Of a DNA stretch of 64,000 nucleotides, positions 28,259-37,101 are shown one piece after another. Made by a program: the position numbers and the translations under genes. The DNA comes from Celeribacter ethanolicus. Its GTDB lineage: Bacteria > Pseudomonadota > Alphaproteobacteria > Rhodobacterales > Rhodobacteraceae. Location of the stretch: assembly GCF_001550095.1 (NCBI RefSeq), contig NZ_LRUC01000007.1, forward strand, positions 1 through 64,000, read 5' to 3'. Numbering within the stretch: position 1 is the first letter of the stretch; the number at the start of each line of letters is the position of its first letter. The notes beneath the pieces are model-generated. The model did no database searches, was not told the origin of the DNA, and saw nothing but the letters and a program-made list of their open reading frames with translations.

Positions 28259-29473
28259 TCAGCGCCGGTCTCTGAGCGAGTAGTAGATCAGCAGGAGGAT
28301 CGTCCAGCCGAGAAAGAGAAACAGCCCGACAAGCATGAGAATCGTGCCGCGCGCCGGGTACATGGAGCGTTCCGCCAGTGTCGGCGTGATGAAGGTCGCC
28401 AGATACCGTGTCGTGCGCCGCGCCTCGCCCAGAGCGGCGTCATGAGCGCTGCGGGCCGCCGTATAGGCCATCTGGGCGAATTCATAATCGACGGAGAGTT
28501 TTTCGAATTCCGAAACCTTCGCCGCGTAATTGTCCCCGTCGGCGCTCTCTCCGGAGAACTTGTTGCGTTCCTCGGCGATCCGCTTGCGCGTCACGTCGAT
28601 CCGCCTGCGGGTCTGTTCGAGGCGGGGGTCATTGGGCTGGGCGGTGATGGCCAGAAGGTCGAAATCGATCAGTGCCGTGGCAAGCTGTGACTGAAGTGTG
28701 TTCAACAGCCCCATCTGGCCTTCGATGTCCTTGGTCGGATCGACGATCTGGTTGGTGACCCGGAAATCCGTCAACTCCTGCCGGGCCTCTCGAAGCCGGG
28801 TTTCGGCGCGTTCGAGATCTTCCTCGGTGTACCGTGTCGCATCGGCACGGGCGGTGGCGGAGATGTCGTTGATGACGGCCTGACTCTCAACGAGGATGGC
28901 TTGGGCAATCTGATACGCATCCTCCGGGCGAAACGCGTTGACCCGAATGATCATCAGGCCCGAGCCACTGTCGTAGGACAGGTGCAGCATGCGTTTCCAA
29001 TATTCGGTCAGATCCTCGATCGTGCCATCCGTCTGGAAGGAGAAAAACGGATCACTGTCCTGATGAATGGAAAACAATGTCCGCAGGTCGATCTTGTCGT
29101 CGATGTTCTGGACGATGTCCTGACTTTGGATGAACTCGTAGAGAATATCGCTGTCGTGCCCGCCGGAACTGCCGAGTGTGCGCGTCAGGCCGCCGAAGAA
29201 ATCCGAGGCGCTGTTGTTTTCCTCGCTGCGCACGGTGAAGGCCACGGTCGAGGCATATTGGTCCTGGGCGAAGGCGAAGAGGTAGACGGCACTGATCAGG
29301 AACGGCATCAGAACGACCGAAATGAACGTATAGACAACGATCCGATGCCGCCGTTTCGGGCGCGCCGGTTTCGCGTGCGGCAAAACCGGACGTTGAGGCT
29401 GGGGACGCTTTTTCCCCGACGCGGGAGGGCCGCCGGACGGTGCCGTGTCTGTCATGTTCTGACCCGTTTTCAT
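28259..29473 (-). CDS. kpsE: Capsule export inner-membrane protein (KpsE/CtrB type)
   Basis: 404 residues. A proline-rich cytoplasmic head (1-45) leads into one membrane helix (~46-68). A long periplasmic part follows with coiled-coil segments (RYTEEDLERAETRLREARQEL and later), and a second membrane helix lies at the C-terminus (~375-398). This is the polysaccharide co-polymerase family that bridges the ABC exporter to the outer-membrane channel. ATG 29473 and ATG 29455 are both possible starts. No outer-membrane KpsD/Wza gene is present in the window. Confidence 0.85.
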   Translation of the reverse strand: MKTGQNMTDTAPSGGPPASGKKRPQPQRPVLPHAKPARPKRRHRIVVYTFISVVLMPFLISAVYLFAFAQDQYASTVAFTVRSEENNSASDFFGGLTRTLGSSGGHDSDILYEFIQSQDIVQNIDDKIDLRTLFSIHQDSDPFFSFQTDGTIEDLTEYWKRMLHLSYDSGSGLMIIRVNAFRPEDAYQIAQAILVESQAVINDISATARADATRYTEEDLERAETRLREARQELTDFRVTNQIVDPTKDIEGQMGLLNTLQSQLATALIDFDLLAITAQPNDPRLEQTRRRIDVTRKRIAEERNKFSGESADGDNYAAKVSEFEKLSVDYEFAQMAYTAARSAHDAALGEARRTTRYLATFITPTLAERSMYPARGTILMLVGLFLFLGWTILLLIYYSLRDRR

Positions 29474-29539
29474 CTCGAAAATCTTAGAGGCAAGCTGTTC
29501 AATGTCATAACCTTTTCTGGGGCGCAGGCGCGGGCCCGG

Positions 29540-30493
29540 TCAGGGGCCGTGCAGATCATCGCATCGTCCCCGTCGCCCCCTGAACCCGTCGCGCAGGCCG
29601 CGCCAGAGCAGGCGATAATAGGTCTTCCGCTCCGGACCGTTGCAGGCCAGCCCGCGTTTCGACCAGATCGCGACATAGTAGAGCAGGGCGAAGGGAAAGA
29701 TCATCGGACCGGCGGATTGCCGTGCGATCTCCACGCCGTTGCGGCAGTGATAGTAGATCTTCCACAGCGGACGATAAACGAAGTCACCGCCGAAGGTCGC
29801 GATGTCATGAGTGAAACGGACGGCGGGCATCACAAGGATACGCCATCCGGCTTTCCGTAGTCTGAGGCTGTAGAGAACATCGTCGCCATAGATGAAAAGC
29901 CCGGCTTCGGGCGGGCCGATCTCTTCGGCGGTTTTGCGGCGCAGGAAGAAACCGACGAAGGAAGAGAAATCCGCGTCTTTCGGCGTGGCCTCCGGTGCGA
30001 GAGCGCTGTCGGCAAGGTGAAATCCCTGCCGGTTGCCGCGAAACATCGTGCGCAGGAAGGCGGAGAGTTGCCAGAACGGGTTCACCCCCTGCCGGTTCAT
30101 CTCGCAAATCTCGTCGGAGACCGTCTCCACCACGGCGCCGACGGCGCCCACGCGGTCGGGAAGATCGGGGGCCAGCGCTCTGAACCGATCAATCGCCCCG
30201 GTTTGCGGCCAGGCGTCGTCGTCGAACAGGCACAGCCAGTCACAGGTGGCAAGCCCCCCTTCGGTCATCGCCTGCACGGCTTGGCTGAACCCACCGGCAC
30301 CGCCGGTGTTCTCTTCGAGATGCAGACAGCTCAGCCGGGGATCGTCCAGTGCTTCGAGCCGCCGCCGCGTGTCATCTGTCGAGGCATTGTTCACCACCAC
30401 GACCCGCTCGAAAGGTTCGGCCAGAACCCGTTCGAGGCTCCGCATCAGGCTGTCGCACCGATTGTGCGTGGTGATGATTGCCGCCACCCGCAT
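29540..30493 (-). CDS. Glycosyltransferase family 2, galactofuranosyltransferase-like
   Basis: 317 residues. The GT-A start RVAAIITTHNRCDSL, then VVVNNASTDDT, the loop NTGGAGGFSQAV and the metal site LFDDDAWPQ, resemble GlfT2-type enzymes that use UDP-galactofuranose. The stop of the UDP-galactopyranose mutase gene overlaps its ATG by one base (TGATG), so donor synthesis and transfer are coupled. It probably adds Galf to the exported glycan. Confidence 0.82.
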   Translation of the reverse strand: MRVAAIITTHNRCDSLMRSLERVLAEPFERVVVVNNASTDDTRRRLEALDDPRLSCLHLEENTGGAGGFSQAVQAMTEGGLATCDWLCLFDDDAWPQTGAIDRFRALAPDLPDRVGAVGAVVETVSDEICEMNRQGVNPFWQLSAFLRTMFRGNRQGFHLADSALAPEATPKDADFSSFVGFFLRRKTAEEIGPPEAGLFIYGDDVLYSLRLRKAGWRILVMPAVRFTHDIATFGGDFVYRPLWKIYYHCRNGVEIARQSAGPMIFPFALLYYVAIWSKRGLACNGPERKTYYRLLWRGLRDGFRGRRGRCDDLHGP

Positions 30494-31653
30494 CAGATCG
30501 CCGCCGTCGTGAAGGCGGGCAGGGGAGTATCCCGTACCTGTGTCAGAAGAAACTGTTCCGCCGTGTCCATCGCCTCGCGGACGGAGACATCCATATCGAG
30601 ATAGCGATAGGTCCCGAGCCGTCCGAGGAAGGTCACGCCAGAGGTCGCCTGCGCAAGATCGACATACTGGCGCAGCATGTCCTGCTCCCTGGCGAGGCGG
30701 ATCGGATAGAAGGGAATGTCGTCGGGCCCCGCGGCGCGCGAATACTCGCGAAACAGCACGCTGTTCTTATGCGTCTCCCACGGCGCGAAATGCTTGTGCT
30801 CGGTGATCCGGGTCCAGGGGACATCCGCGTCGCAGTAATTCATCACCGCGCAGCCCTGCACATCGCCCTCGCCATAGACCCGCTCGAAATCGAGGGTGCG
30901 ATAGCCAAGCCGACCCAGACGATAATCGAAGAACCGATCAATCGGTCCGGTCCAGAAGACATGGTCCCATCTGACCGCGTCCGTTGCGCTGAACGCGGTG
31001 TTCAAAACGACCTCGATGTTCGGGTGATCCAGCATAGTCTCGATCAGTGCGGTATAACCGTCCCGCGGCATGCCCTCGTACTGATGGGAGAAATACCGGC
31101 AGTTGTAATCGAACCGCAGCGGCATGCGTTTGAGGATCGAGGCCGGAAGATGGGTCGGATCGCAGCCCCATTGTTTGCGCGTGTAGCCCTCGAAGAACGT
31201 GCGGTAGATTTCTTCGCCCATCAGAGCGAGCGCCTGTTCTTCGAAATTCTCAGGCATTTCACAAGCATGGGTGAGCGTGTCGAGATGGGCTTTTGCCTCG
31301 GCAGGGGAGAAATTCCGTTTGAAAAGCTGGTTGATCGTGCCGAGATTGATCGGCAGGGAATAGGTATGCCCGCCCGCATTGGCCACGACCGTGTGGCGAT
31401 AGGTTTCGAACCGGGTGAAGCGGTTGACGAAATCCCAGACCGCGCTGTCATTGGTGTGAAAGATATGCGGCCCGTATTCATGCACTATAACGCCGGTCTG
31501 CGCATCCCGGGCGGTGTGGCAATTGCCCGCCACGTGATCGCGGCTTTCGAACACCGTGACGCGATACCCGGCTTCCGCGAGGCGCCGCGCGACAGTCGCA
31601 CCGGAGAATCCTGCGCCAGCGATTGCGACTCCGCTGTTCTGACCGATTTTCAT
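30493..31653 (-). CDS. glf: UDP-galactopyranose mutase
   Basis: 386 residues. The FAD-binding Rossmann motif AIAGAGFSGATVARRLAE is at the N-terminus. The family segments HEYGPHIFHTNDSAVWDFV, EQALALMGEEIYRTFFEGYTRKQWG and EYSRAAGPDDIPFYPI surround the active site. The flavoenzyme interconverts UDP-Galp and UDP-Galf, supplying the furanose donor for the two galactofuranosyltransferase-like enzymes nearby. Confidence 0.95.
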   Translation of the reverse strand: MKIGQNSGVAIAGAGFSGATVARRLAEAGYRVTVFESRDHVAGNCHTARDAQTGVIVHEYGPHIFHTNDSAVWDFVNRFTRFETYRHTVVANAGGHTYSLPINLGTINQLFKRNFSPAEAKAHLDTLTHACEMPENFEEQALALMGEEIYRTFFEGYTRKQWGCDPTHLPASILKRMPLRFDYNCRYFSHQYEGMPRDGYTALIETMLDHPNIEVVLNTAFSATDAVRWDHVFWTGPIDRFFDYRLGRLGYRTLDFERVYGEGDVQGCAVMNYCDADVPWTRITEHKHFAPWETHKNSVLFREYSRAAGPDDIPFYPIRLAREQDMLRQYVDLAQATSGVTFLGRLGTYRYLDMDVSVREAMDTAEQFLLTQVRDTPLPAFTTAAI

Positions 31654-31727
31654 CTTATGTCCTGATATCCATGAACTGGCGTTTATTTGGCCGGATCAGA
31701 TATGGCAGCAGTATCGTTAAAATTTTC

Positions 31728-32861
31728 TTATTCTGACGACAGGTTCGGGATATTCGGGAGAAATGTGATCCCATCGAGGAATGGCGACAGGACCGTGTCT
31801 TCGCGCAGCGCGGAGCGGGACAGGAGCTGTGTTTTGAGCCGATCCCACAGCGCATGTTCCGGGATCGCACGGCAGTGACCGAGCGCGTCGATATCGGGGA
31901 AGAACGCCTGACGCCCTGTGACTTCTGACAACCAGTCATGGATCGGCGCAAAGACACGCAGCATCTTGGCGCGTGCCACGGGGCCGAACATTTCGATCTC
32001 TTTCGCGGGCGGCAAGGCATCATTCAAAGCGATTTTTGAGACGATCTCGCGAAACCGGAGCGCGTCTTGGCGCGAAAGCTGAATATTCGCCCGCCTGATG
32101 AACTCGATCAGGCCCGGGTGCACGCTTGTGTTCAGCCGTCGCGAGGTTTGCCAGGGCGGCGGGGGCTTCAGACCGGCCAGCTTGAAAAAATTCTTGACGC
32201 TGCCGCCTTGCGCCAGCACCTCATCGTAGCTCTGGATTGTGAACCGTGCCTCCGGCAGGGCGGTCATCCAGGGTTCCAACATGAGCCGGTAATCGAAATG
32301 CACCCCCCTCTGGTAATGCCGCGGCACCGTGTCCGCCAGCGGTTTGAGGATGGTCCCGAACTTCAGCCGCTGACCGTACCACGAGACGAGATAATCGTCG
32401 ACGCGCCGCAGCGAGGCGATCACATGAATATCGTCGATCTGTGGAAACATCCCGACCAGTTCCCGGATCAGATCGGTCCCGCGCGCACCGAAATTCGAAA
32501 ACACCTCCGCCGCAAGCACCATCGTCTTGGGGCGAAACGCCTCGATCTGCGCCGTGATCGTGCGGCCGATCTCGTCTTTGCCCGGTAAGGGCAGATGAAT
32601 GTCCGGGACGCCGTTCGGCGACCACATGCGAAAGGCCAGCGCATTATGGCCCTCGCGATAATTCAGCGGGATCGGCCATGTGCGACGCTGCATCGCCCCG
32701 ATCCGTCCGGAGGCAAATCCCGCCAGCATTGCAAGCCCACTGCTGTCGACCGCCGGATAGAGCACATCGTGACGCAACAGCGCACGACAGTTCCGCGCCA
32801 GAGCGGCCTGCAGAGCGGTTGAGCCGGCCTTGTGATGGCCGATGAAGAGGATCATTTTCAT
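31728..32861 (-). CDS. Sulfotransferase-like P-loop protein
   Basis: 377 residues. The N-terminal FIGHHKAGSTALQAAL resembles the 5'-phosphosulfate loop of PAPS-dependent sulfotransferases, and VIASLRRVDDYLVSWYGQRL resembles the 3'-phosphate binding segment (R...S). Similar proteins are common in marine bacterial capsule loci. The substrate would be a glycan of this cluster. It is divergent from the kpsM-like gene with 184 bases between them. Confidence 0.65.
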   Translation of the reverse strand: MKMILFIGHHKAGSTALQAALARNCRALLRHDVLYPAVDSSGLAMLAGFASGRIGAMQRRTWPIPLNYREGHNALAFRMWSPNGVPDIHLPLPGKDEIGRTITAQIEAFRPKTMVLAAEVFSNFGARGTDLIRELVGMFPQIDDIHVIASLRRVDDYLVSWYGQRLKFGTILKPLADTVPRHYQRGVHFDYRLMLEPWMTALPEARFTIQSYDEVLAQGGSVKNFFKLAGLKPPPPWQTSRRLNTSVHPGLIEFIRRANIQLSRQDALRFREIVSKIALNDALPPAKEIEMFGPVARAKMLRVFAPIHDWLSEVTGRQAFFPDIDALGHCRAIPEHALWDRLKTQLLSRSALREDTVLSPFLDGITFLPNIPNLSSE

Positions 32862-33045
32862 CTGTAGTGTTCACCGCTCACTCGCCGTATGGTTGTTCGT
32901 ACCGTGTTGGCCGCCTCATGGCAACTGGCTTGCAAGACTTGGGTTTCGCGTGATTTATTCGAAAAAGTGCCGTCCCGTGCGGTTTCATTAAGACAATTTA
33001 ACAACTTTTCCGGGTATTTGGGTCGAGCAACTTGGTCGAATAAGA

Positions 33046-33843
33046 TTGGATTTTCTGGTGGACAAAGCCGTTGAACCCCTTCGCTTTCAGGCCCTGAGGA
33101 ACATTTTCGCCCTCATGATGCGCGAAATGTCCTCGACCTTCGGGCGCTCTCCGGGCGGTTATTTCTGGGCGATTGCCGAACCCGTGGGCATCATCTTGAT
33201 GCTGGCCATAGGGTTCTCTCTGGTTGTGCGCGCACCGGCGCTTGGCAACAATTTCATCCTGTTCTACGCCACCGGCTATCTGCCCTATTCGCTTTTTGCG
33301 ACACTGGCTCGGGTGATCATGCACGGTCTCGGCTATTCGCGCCCGCTTCTGGCCTATCCGCGCGTTTCTTGGATCGAGGCCCTGTTTGCCCGGCTGTTCC
33401 TGCACAGCCTGACCAATTTCGCGGTCTCCTTCATCGTCCTCGGTGCCATCCTGATGTTAGAGGACACGCGGATCGAGCTCGATTTCATGCCGATCCTGAA
33501 CGGCTATGCCATGCTCGTTCTCACCGGCTTTGCGCTCGGTATGATGAACTGTTTTCTCATGGGGCTCTTCCCGGTCTGGGAAAACATCTGGACCATCGTG
33601 AACCGCCCGCTGTTCCTAGCCTCCGGCATTTTCTTCCTGTTCGACGATTTGCCCAAGGCGGCCCAGTCGATCCTCTGGTTCAACCCGATCATCCATGCCA
33701 TCGGAGAGGTGCGCCGCGGCTTCTACGCCACCTACGATCCGGCCTATATCAGCCCGACCTATGTCTATGGCCTCGCCCTGGCGCTTCTGGCCTTCGCGCT
33801 CTTGCTGTTGAAACGCCACTACCGGTGGATTCTCGAAGAATGA
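33046..33843 (+). CDS. kpsM: ABC polysaccharide exporter permease (KpsM/Wzm type)
   Basis: 265 residues if TTG 33046 is the start (GTG 33058 is an alternative; both have weak ribosome binding sites). About six membrane helices; segments TFGRSPGGYFWAIAEPVG near the N-terminus and FNPIIHAIGEVRRGFY near the C-terminus are typical of ABC-2 capsule permeases. It begins a plus-strand operon with three glycan genes joined by ATGA/GTGA overlaps. Its ATPase is on the other strand at 27587. Confidence 0.88.
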   Translation: MDFLVDKAVEPLRFQALRNIFALMMREMSSTFGRSPGGYFWAIAEPVGIILMLAIGFSLVVRAPALGNNFILFYATGYLPYSLFATLARVIMHGLGYSRPLLAYPRVSWIEALFARLFLHSLTNFAVSFIVLGAILMLEDTRIELDFMPILNGYAMLVLTGFALGMMNCFLMGLFPVWENIWTIVNRPLFLASGIFFLFDDLPKAAQSILWFNPIIHAIGEVRRGFYATYDPAYISPTYVYGLALALLAFALLLLKRHYRWILEE

Positions 33844-35525
33844 CGGGACAGGGCGGATCGGTTTTCCCTCTGCGTCTGCGGGACTTCTCTCCAATGCGAG
33901 ATGGCGACCACGTCGCCTTCGATCACTGGGAGGACCTGTTCAACCTGAGCCTCTGGAGCGCGGCCACACATCTGGCTAATCCCCGGCTCGTCCTGCGAGG
34001 CACCGGACGAGTGCAGCTTAAACTCTGGCGGCAGGGCGACGAGGGCGACCCATCTCCCGTTCTCGACGCAGAGCACGATTTGCCGCTCATCCTGCCCTTG
34101 CCAGAGGGAACGGAGAGCGGGATTTTCTGGCCCGAGATCACTGCGCGCGGGTCGGTGTCGCTCGACAGTGTCGGCTGGTCCGCCGATCCGCCGACCCGAG
34201 ACATTCGCATTGCTCTGGTGATCACGACCTATCGGCGGGAGGCAGAGGTCCGCACCGCCGTTGCCAAACTTCTGCCGAGCTTGCAAAGAGATCTGCCGCC
34301 CGGCGCCGCTCATTTCGTGGTGGTCGACAACGGGCGCAGCCTGACGCTTCCTGCCGCCCCCGAACTCACCCGTCTGGACAACCCCAATCTCGGCGGATCG
34401 GGCGGTTTTGCCTGTGGGCTCGCCTTCGCCCAGGACGGCGGATTTACCCACGCGCTGTTCATGGATGACGACGCCGCGACCACACCGGAGGCGCTGATCC
34501 GCACCCATGCCTTCCTGTCCCGTGCCCGTGACGACAGGGCCGCCGTGCTCGGTGCCATGCTGACCGACACGGAGCCGTCCCGTGTGTTCGAATACGGTGC
34601 CGCGTTCGATGGTTTGTGTCGCCCCCTGTGTCACGGTCTCGATCCCACCTCGCGCACCGACGCCTTGCAAATGGAGCGCGACATCCACGCGCCCCTGCCC
34701 GACACCCATTATGGCGGCTGGTGGTTCTTCGCCTTCCCGCTCGCCCCCCTGCGCCATTGGCCCTTCCCCTTTTTCGTGCGCGGCGACGATTCCGGGTTTT
34801 CCCTGTCCAATCCCTTCACGCTCTGGCGCATCGCCGGGGTGGCCTCCGTTCAGGAGGGGTTCGATCTCAAATCCAGCCCGCTGACCCGCTATCTGGATTT
34901 CCGCTATCACCTGATCCACGGGCTGGTCTTCGACAGCCTGGGCCTGTCTCGGTTCAAAGGGCTGTCGGTCGCCCTGCGGCTGATCGTGCGCAACATCCTC
35001 ACCCTGCATTACGACAGCGCCGAAGCCGAGCTTCTCGCCTGGGCGGAGGTGCTCTCCGGTCCCGAGACCTTTGCAACCGATCCGACCGCGCAAAAGGGCC
35101 GGGCGGCTGTCGCAGAACTCCTCTCCAACGAACGCTGGACCCCGACCCCGATGCAACCGGTGAGCACCCTCTCGCTGTCCGATCCGCATTGGCGGCGCAA
35201 ATGGATCAAACTGACCCTGAACGGCCATCTCGTACCGTTCTGGGCGACATGGATGCCAGACCGGGTCATCGACCGCAGCACCCGAGGCGATATGCGGAGC
35301 TATTTCTTTGCCCGTCAGGTCGTCGTCCAAGATGAGACGCGCGGCACAGCGATGGTGCTCCGCCACGACAAGCGCCGGGCCTTTCGGATCGGGCTGCGCG
35401 CGGCGGGTCTGTCGCTGCGCTGGCTGCTGGGCCATTCGAAACTCCGCAAATCTTTCAAAACCGGCTATGACGAGATGACCACGCGCGCCTTCTGGGACGC
35501 GCAATTCATCCGGGAGGATTTGTGA
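33840..35525 (+). CDS. GlfT2-like galactofuranosyltransferase
   Basis: 561 residues. The ATG overlaps the permease stop (ATGA). A beta-rich N-terminal domain (~1-120) precedes a GT-A domain with IRIALVITTYRREAEV, LDNPNLGGSGGFACGL and the metal-binding FMDDDAATTPEAL, then a helical C-terminal domain. This domain order matches GlfT2 of the mycobacterial galactan pathway. With glf nearby it probably polymerises or caps galactofuranose. Reading in another frame would give a longer protein from 33369, but that region is the permease gene. Confidence 0.82.
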   Translation: MTGQGGSVFPLRLRDFSPMRDGDHVAFDHWEDLFNLSLWSAATHLANPRLVLRGTGRVQLKLWRQGDEGDPSPVLDAEHDLPLILPLPEGTESGIFWPEITARGSVSLDSVGWSADPPTRDIRIALVITTYRREAEVRTAVAKLLPSLQRDLPPGAAHFVVVDNGRSLTLPAAPELTRLDNPNLGGSGGFACGLAFAQDGGFTHALFMDDDAATTPEALIRTHAFLSRARDDRAAVLGAMLTDTEPSRVFEYGAAFDGLCRPLCHGLDPTSRTDALQMERDIHAPLPDTHYGGWWFFAFPLAPLRHWPFPFFVRGDDSGFSLSNPFTLWRIAGVASVQEGFDLKSSPLTRYLDFRYHLIHGLVFDSLGLSRFKGLSVALRLIVRNILTLHYDSAEAELLAWAEVLSGPETFATDPTAQKGRAAVAELLSNERWTPTPMQPVSTLSLSDPHWRRKWIKLTLNGHLVPFWATWMPDRVIDRSTRGDMRSYFFARQVVVQDETRGTAMVLRHDKRRAFRIGLRAAGLSLRWLLGHSKLRKSFKTGYDEMTTRAFWDAQFIREDL

Positions 35526-36097
35526 GACGGGTTCGAACAGCATTGCGGGAACGTTTGATCCGCCTCTGTGCGACGCGGCGGAGCATGTCCCTGTCGTCTG
35601 GTCAGGTGCTGGACCTCCTACCGCTCCGCAATGCCCATGGTCCTGTGACCTCCCGTCCCATGGCCGACGGGATGCAGTTCCACATCGACCCAAAAGGGCA
35701 AGTCGAGGGCGAATGGTTCAGCGAAGCCGGGCAGCGGTTTCATTTCACGGCGCGGGTGATCGCCTCGGTCGATTGGGTCGCGCTCCATATCGACCTGCCA
35801 CGTTTCGAGAAGATGTCGGAACTGTCGCACCTCTCCGTGATCCTGCGCGCGGCCAGTGCGGTGCCGCTGCGCCTCGAACTGGCGATCCGCAGCTACACCG
35901 CAGAGGGGTTTCAGGACAGTTTCCTGTTCCCGGAGCTTCACCTCACCCCCGGCGGTGTAGACCATTGCGCCACGCTCGCGCTGGCTCAGGCTCCGGATTT
36001 TCCGAGACAGGCCGATCAACGCGAGCTTGTGATCTTCTGCCCGACCGAAGGGGAGATGGAGATCGCGTTCGACACGCTGAAGGTTCTAAGCCTGTGA
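35522..36097 (+). CDS. Hypothetical protein in the polysaccharide operon
   Basis: 191 residues. The GTG start overlaps the previous stop (GTGA at 35522-35525), and its own stop overlaps the next start in the same way. Positively charged first 22 residues, then a beta-rich body (QFHIDPKGQVEGEWFSEAG, LPLRLELAIRSYTAEG-like strands) suggestive of a carbohydrate-binding-like sandwich. No family recognised. Tight coupling to two glycosyltransferases suggests an accessory role in glycan assembly. Confidence 0.6.
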   Translation: MRRVRTALRERLIRLCATRRSMSLSSGQVLDLLPLRNAHGPVTSRPMADGMQFHIDPKGQVEGEWFSEAGQRFHFTARVIASVDWVALHIDLPRFEKMSELSHLSVILRAASAVPLRLELAIRSYTAEGFQDSFLFPELHLTPGGVDHCATLALAQAPDFPRQADQRELVIFCPTEGEMEIAFDTLKVLSL

Positions 36098-36990
36098 GAC
36101 TCGATCTGGCTCTGGTGATCCCGGTCCATGACGACCTTCCGGGGCTCACGCGCCTCGTCGGCGAGGCGCGGCAAAGCGGGTTGTTTCGCCAGATCATCGT
36201 CGTCGATGACGCCTCCCCCCTGCCGGTGCCTGCGATGGAGGGGGTCACGCTTTGCCGCCTGCCCGACAATCGCGGTGCCGGGGCGGCGCGCAACGCCGGG
36301 CTGGATCTGGTGGATTGCACCCATGTGCTGTTCTTCGATGCCGACGACACGCTCCTGCCGGAGCTTTCCCGCCTCACAGAACACCTCGCCGAAACCCCGA
36401 ATTTCGACCTGTGCCAGTTCAAATACGCCCAGAGCAGCGAGCTGCGCCACGGCCATTGGGGGCAGCCGGATTATGACGAGGCCGTCTGGGCCGAAGCGGG
36501 GCTAAGCCTTGCACGTCACAAGGTCCTGTCGCCCGCCCAGCGCCACTTGATCGCGCAAACCGCCAATTACCCGTGGAACAAGATTTGCCGGACGGAGTTT
36601 CTGCGCGCGGAAGGCATCCGCTTCATGGAGATCCCGTTGCACAACGATCTCGCCTTTCATTGGCGCGTGTTGAGCCGGGCGAAGACCGTGATCGCCAGCG
36701 ACCGGATTTGCACCTATCACCGTGTCCACACGGGCCGTGCGCATCTGACCAATCGTCGCGGACACGAGCGGCTCTGCGTGTTCGACGCGCTCGACACGGT
36801 GCGCCGCGAGCTTGCCCCGCTTGACCCGGACTGGCACGCGGCTTTCGCGGCTTTCGCCTCCGCTCTCGTCACCTGGGCGCGTCAGGGTCTCGACGAGGCC
36901 TCTCTCGACCGGTTCGACAGGCTCTCAGAGCAATTCTTTGAAAACATGAAAGAAACAGGGTCTCCCCCGGCCAGATCCGATAAATTTTGA
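36094..36990 (+). CDS. Glycosyltransferase family 2
   Basis: 298 residues from GTG 36094, overlapping the preceding stop (GTGA). GT-A features: DLALVIPVHDDLPGL, IIVVDDASPLPVP, DNRGAGAARNAGLD and the DxD-type LFFDADDTLLPE. Acceptor unknown. Last gene of the kpsM operon; followed by a 111-base gap containing a perfect palindrome before the RTX gene. Confidence 0.85.
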   Translation: MRLDLALVIPVHDDLPGLTRLVGEARQSGLFRQIIVVDDASPLPVPAMEGVTLCRLPDNRGAGAARNAGLDLVDCTHVLFFDADDTLLPELSRLTEHLAETPNFDLCQFKYAQSSELRHGHWGQPDYDEAVWAEAGLSLARHKVLSPAQRHLIAQTANYPWNKICRTEFLRAEGIRFMEIPLHNDLAFHWRVLSRAKTVIASDRICTYHRVHTGRAHLTNRRGHERLCVFDALDTVRRELAPLDPDWHAAFAAFASALVTWARQGLDEASLDRFDRLSEQFFENMKETGSPPARSDKF

Positions 36991-37072
36991 AGCGATTTTC
37001 GGCCAAATTGAAAACAGGGGCCGCAAAAACGCCGCTTTCGCGCAAATGAAAAGCAACCTCGTTTCGAGACAC

Positions 37073-37088
37073 TTATACCCGGGTATAA
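37073..37088. promoter_or_regulatory. Perfect 16-bp palindrome TTATACCCGGGTATAA
   Basis: An uninterrupted palindrome 13 bases before the GTG start of the RTX gene, followed by one more half-site (GGGTAT at 37092-37097). It could be an operator for a dimeric repressor or activator, or form a hairpin in the leader RNA. I saw no second copy elsewhere in the window. Confidence 0.5.
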
Positions 37089-37101
37089 AGGGGTATGAAC
37101 C

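Noticed and set aside
33369-33839. 5' extension of the GlfT2-like gene inside kpsM
   Set aside because: The region is the permease gene in another frame; the ATGA overlap at 33840 is a natural start.
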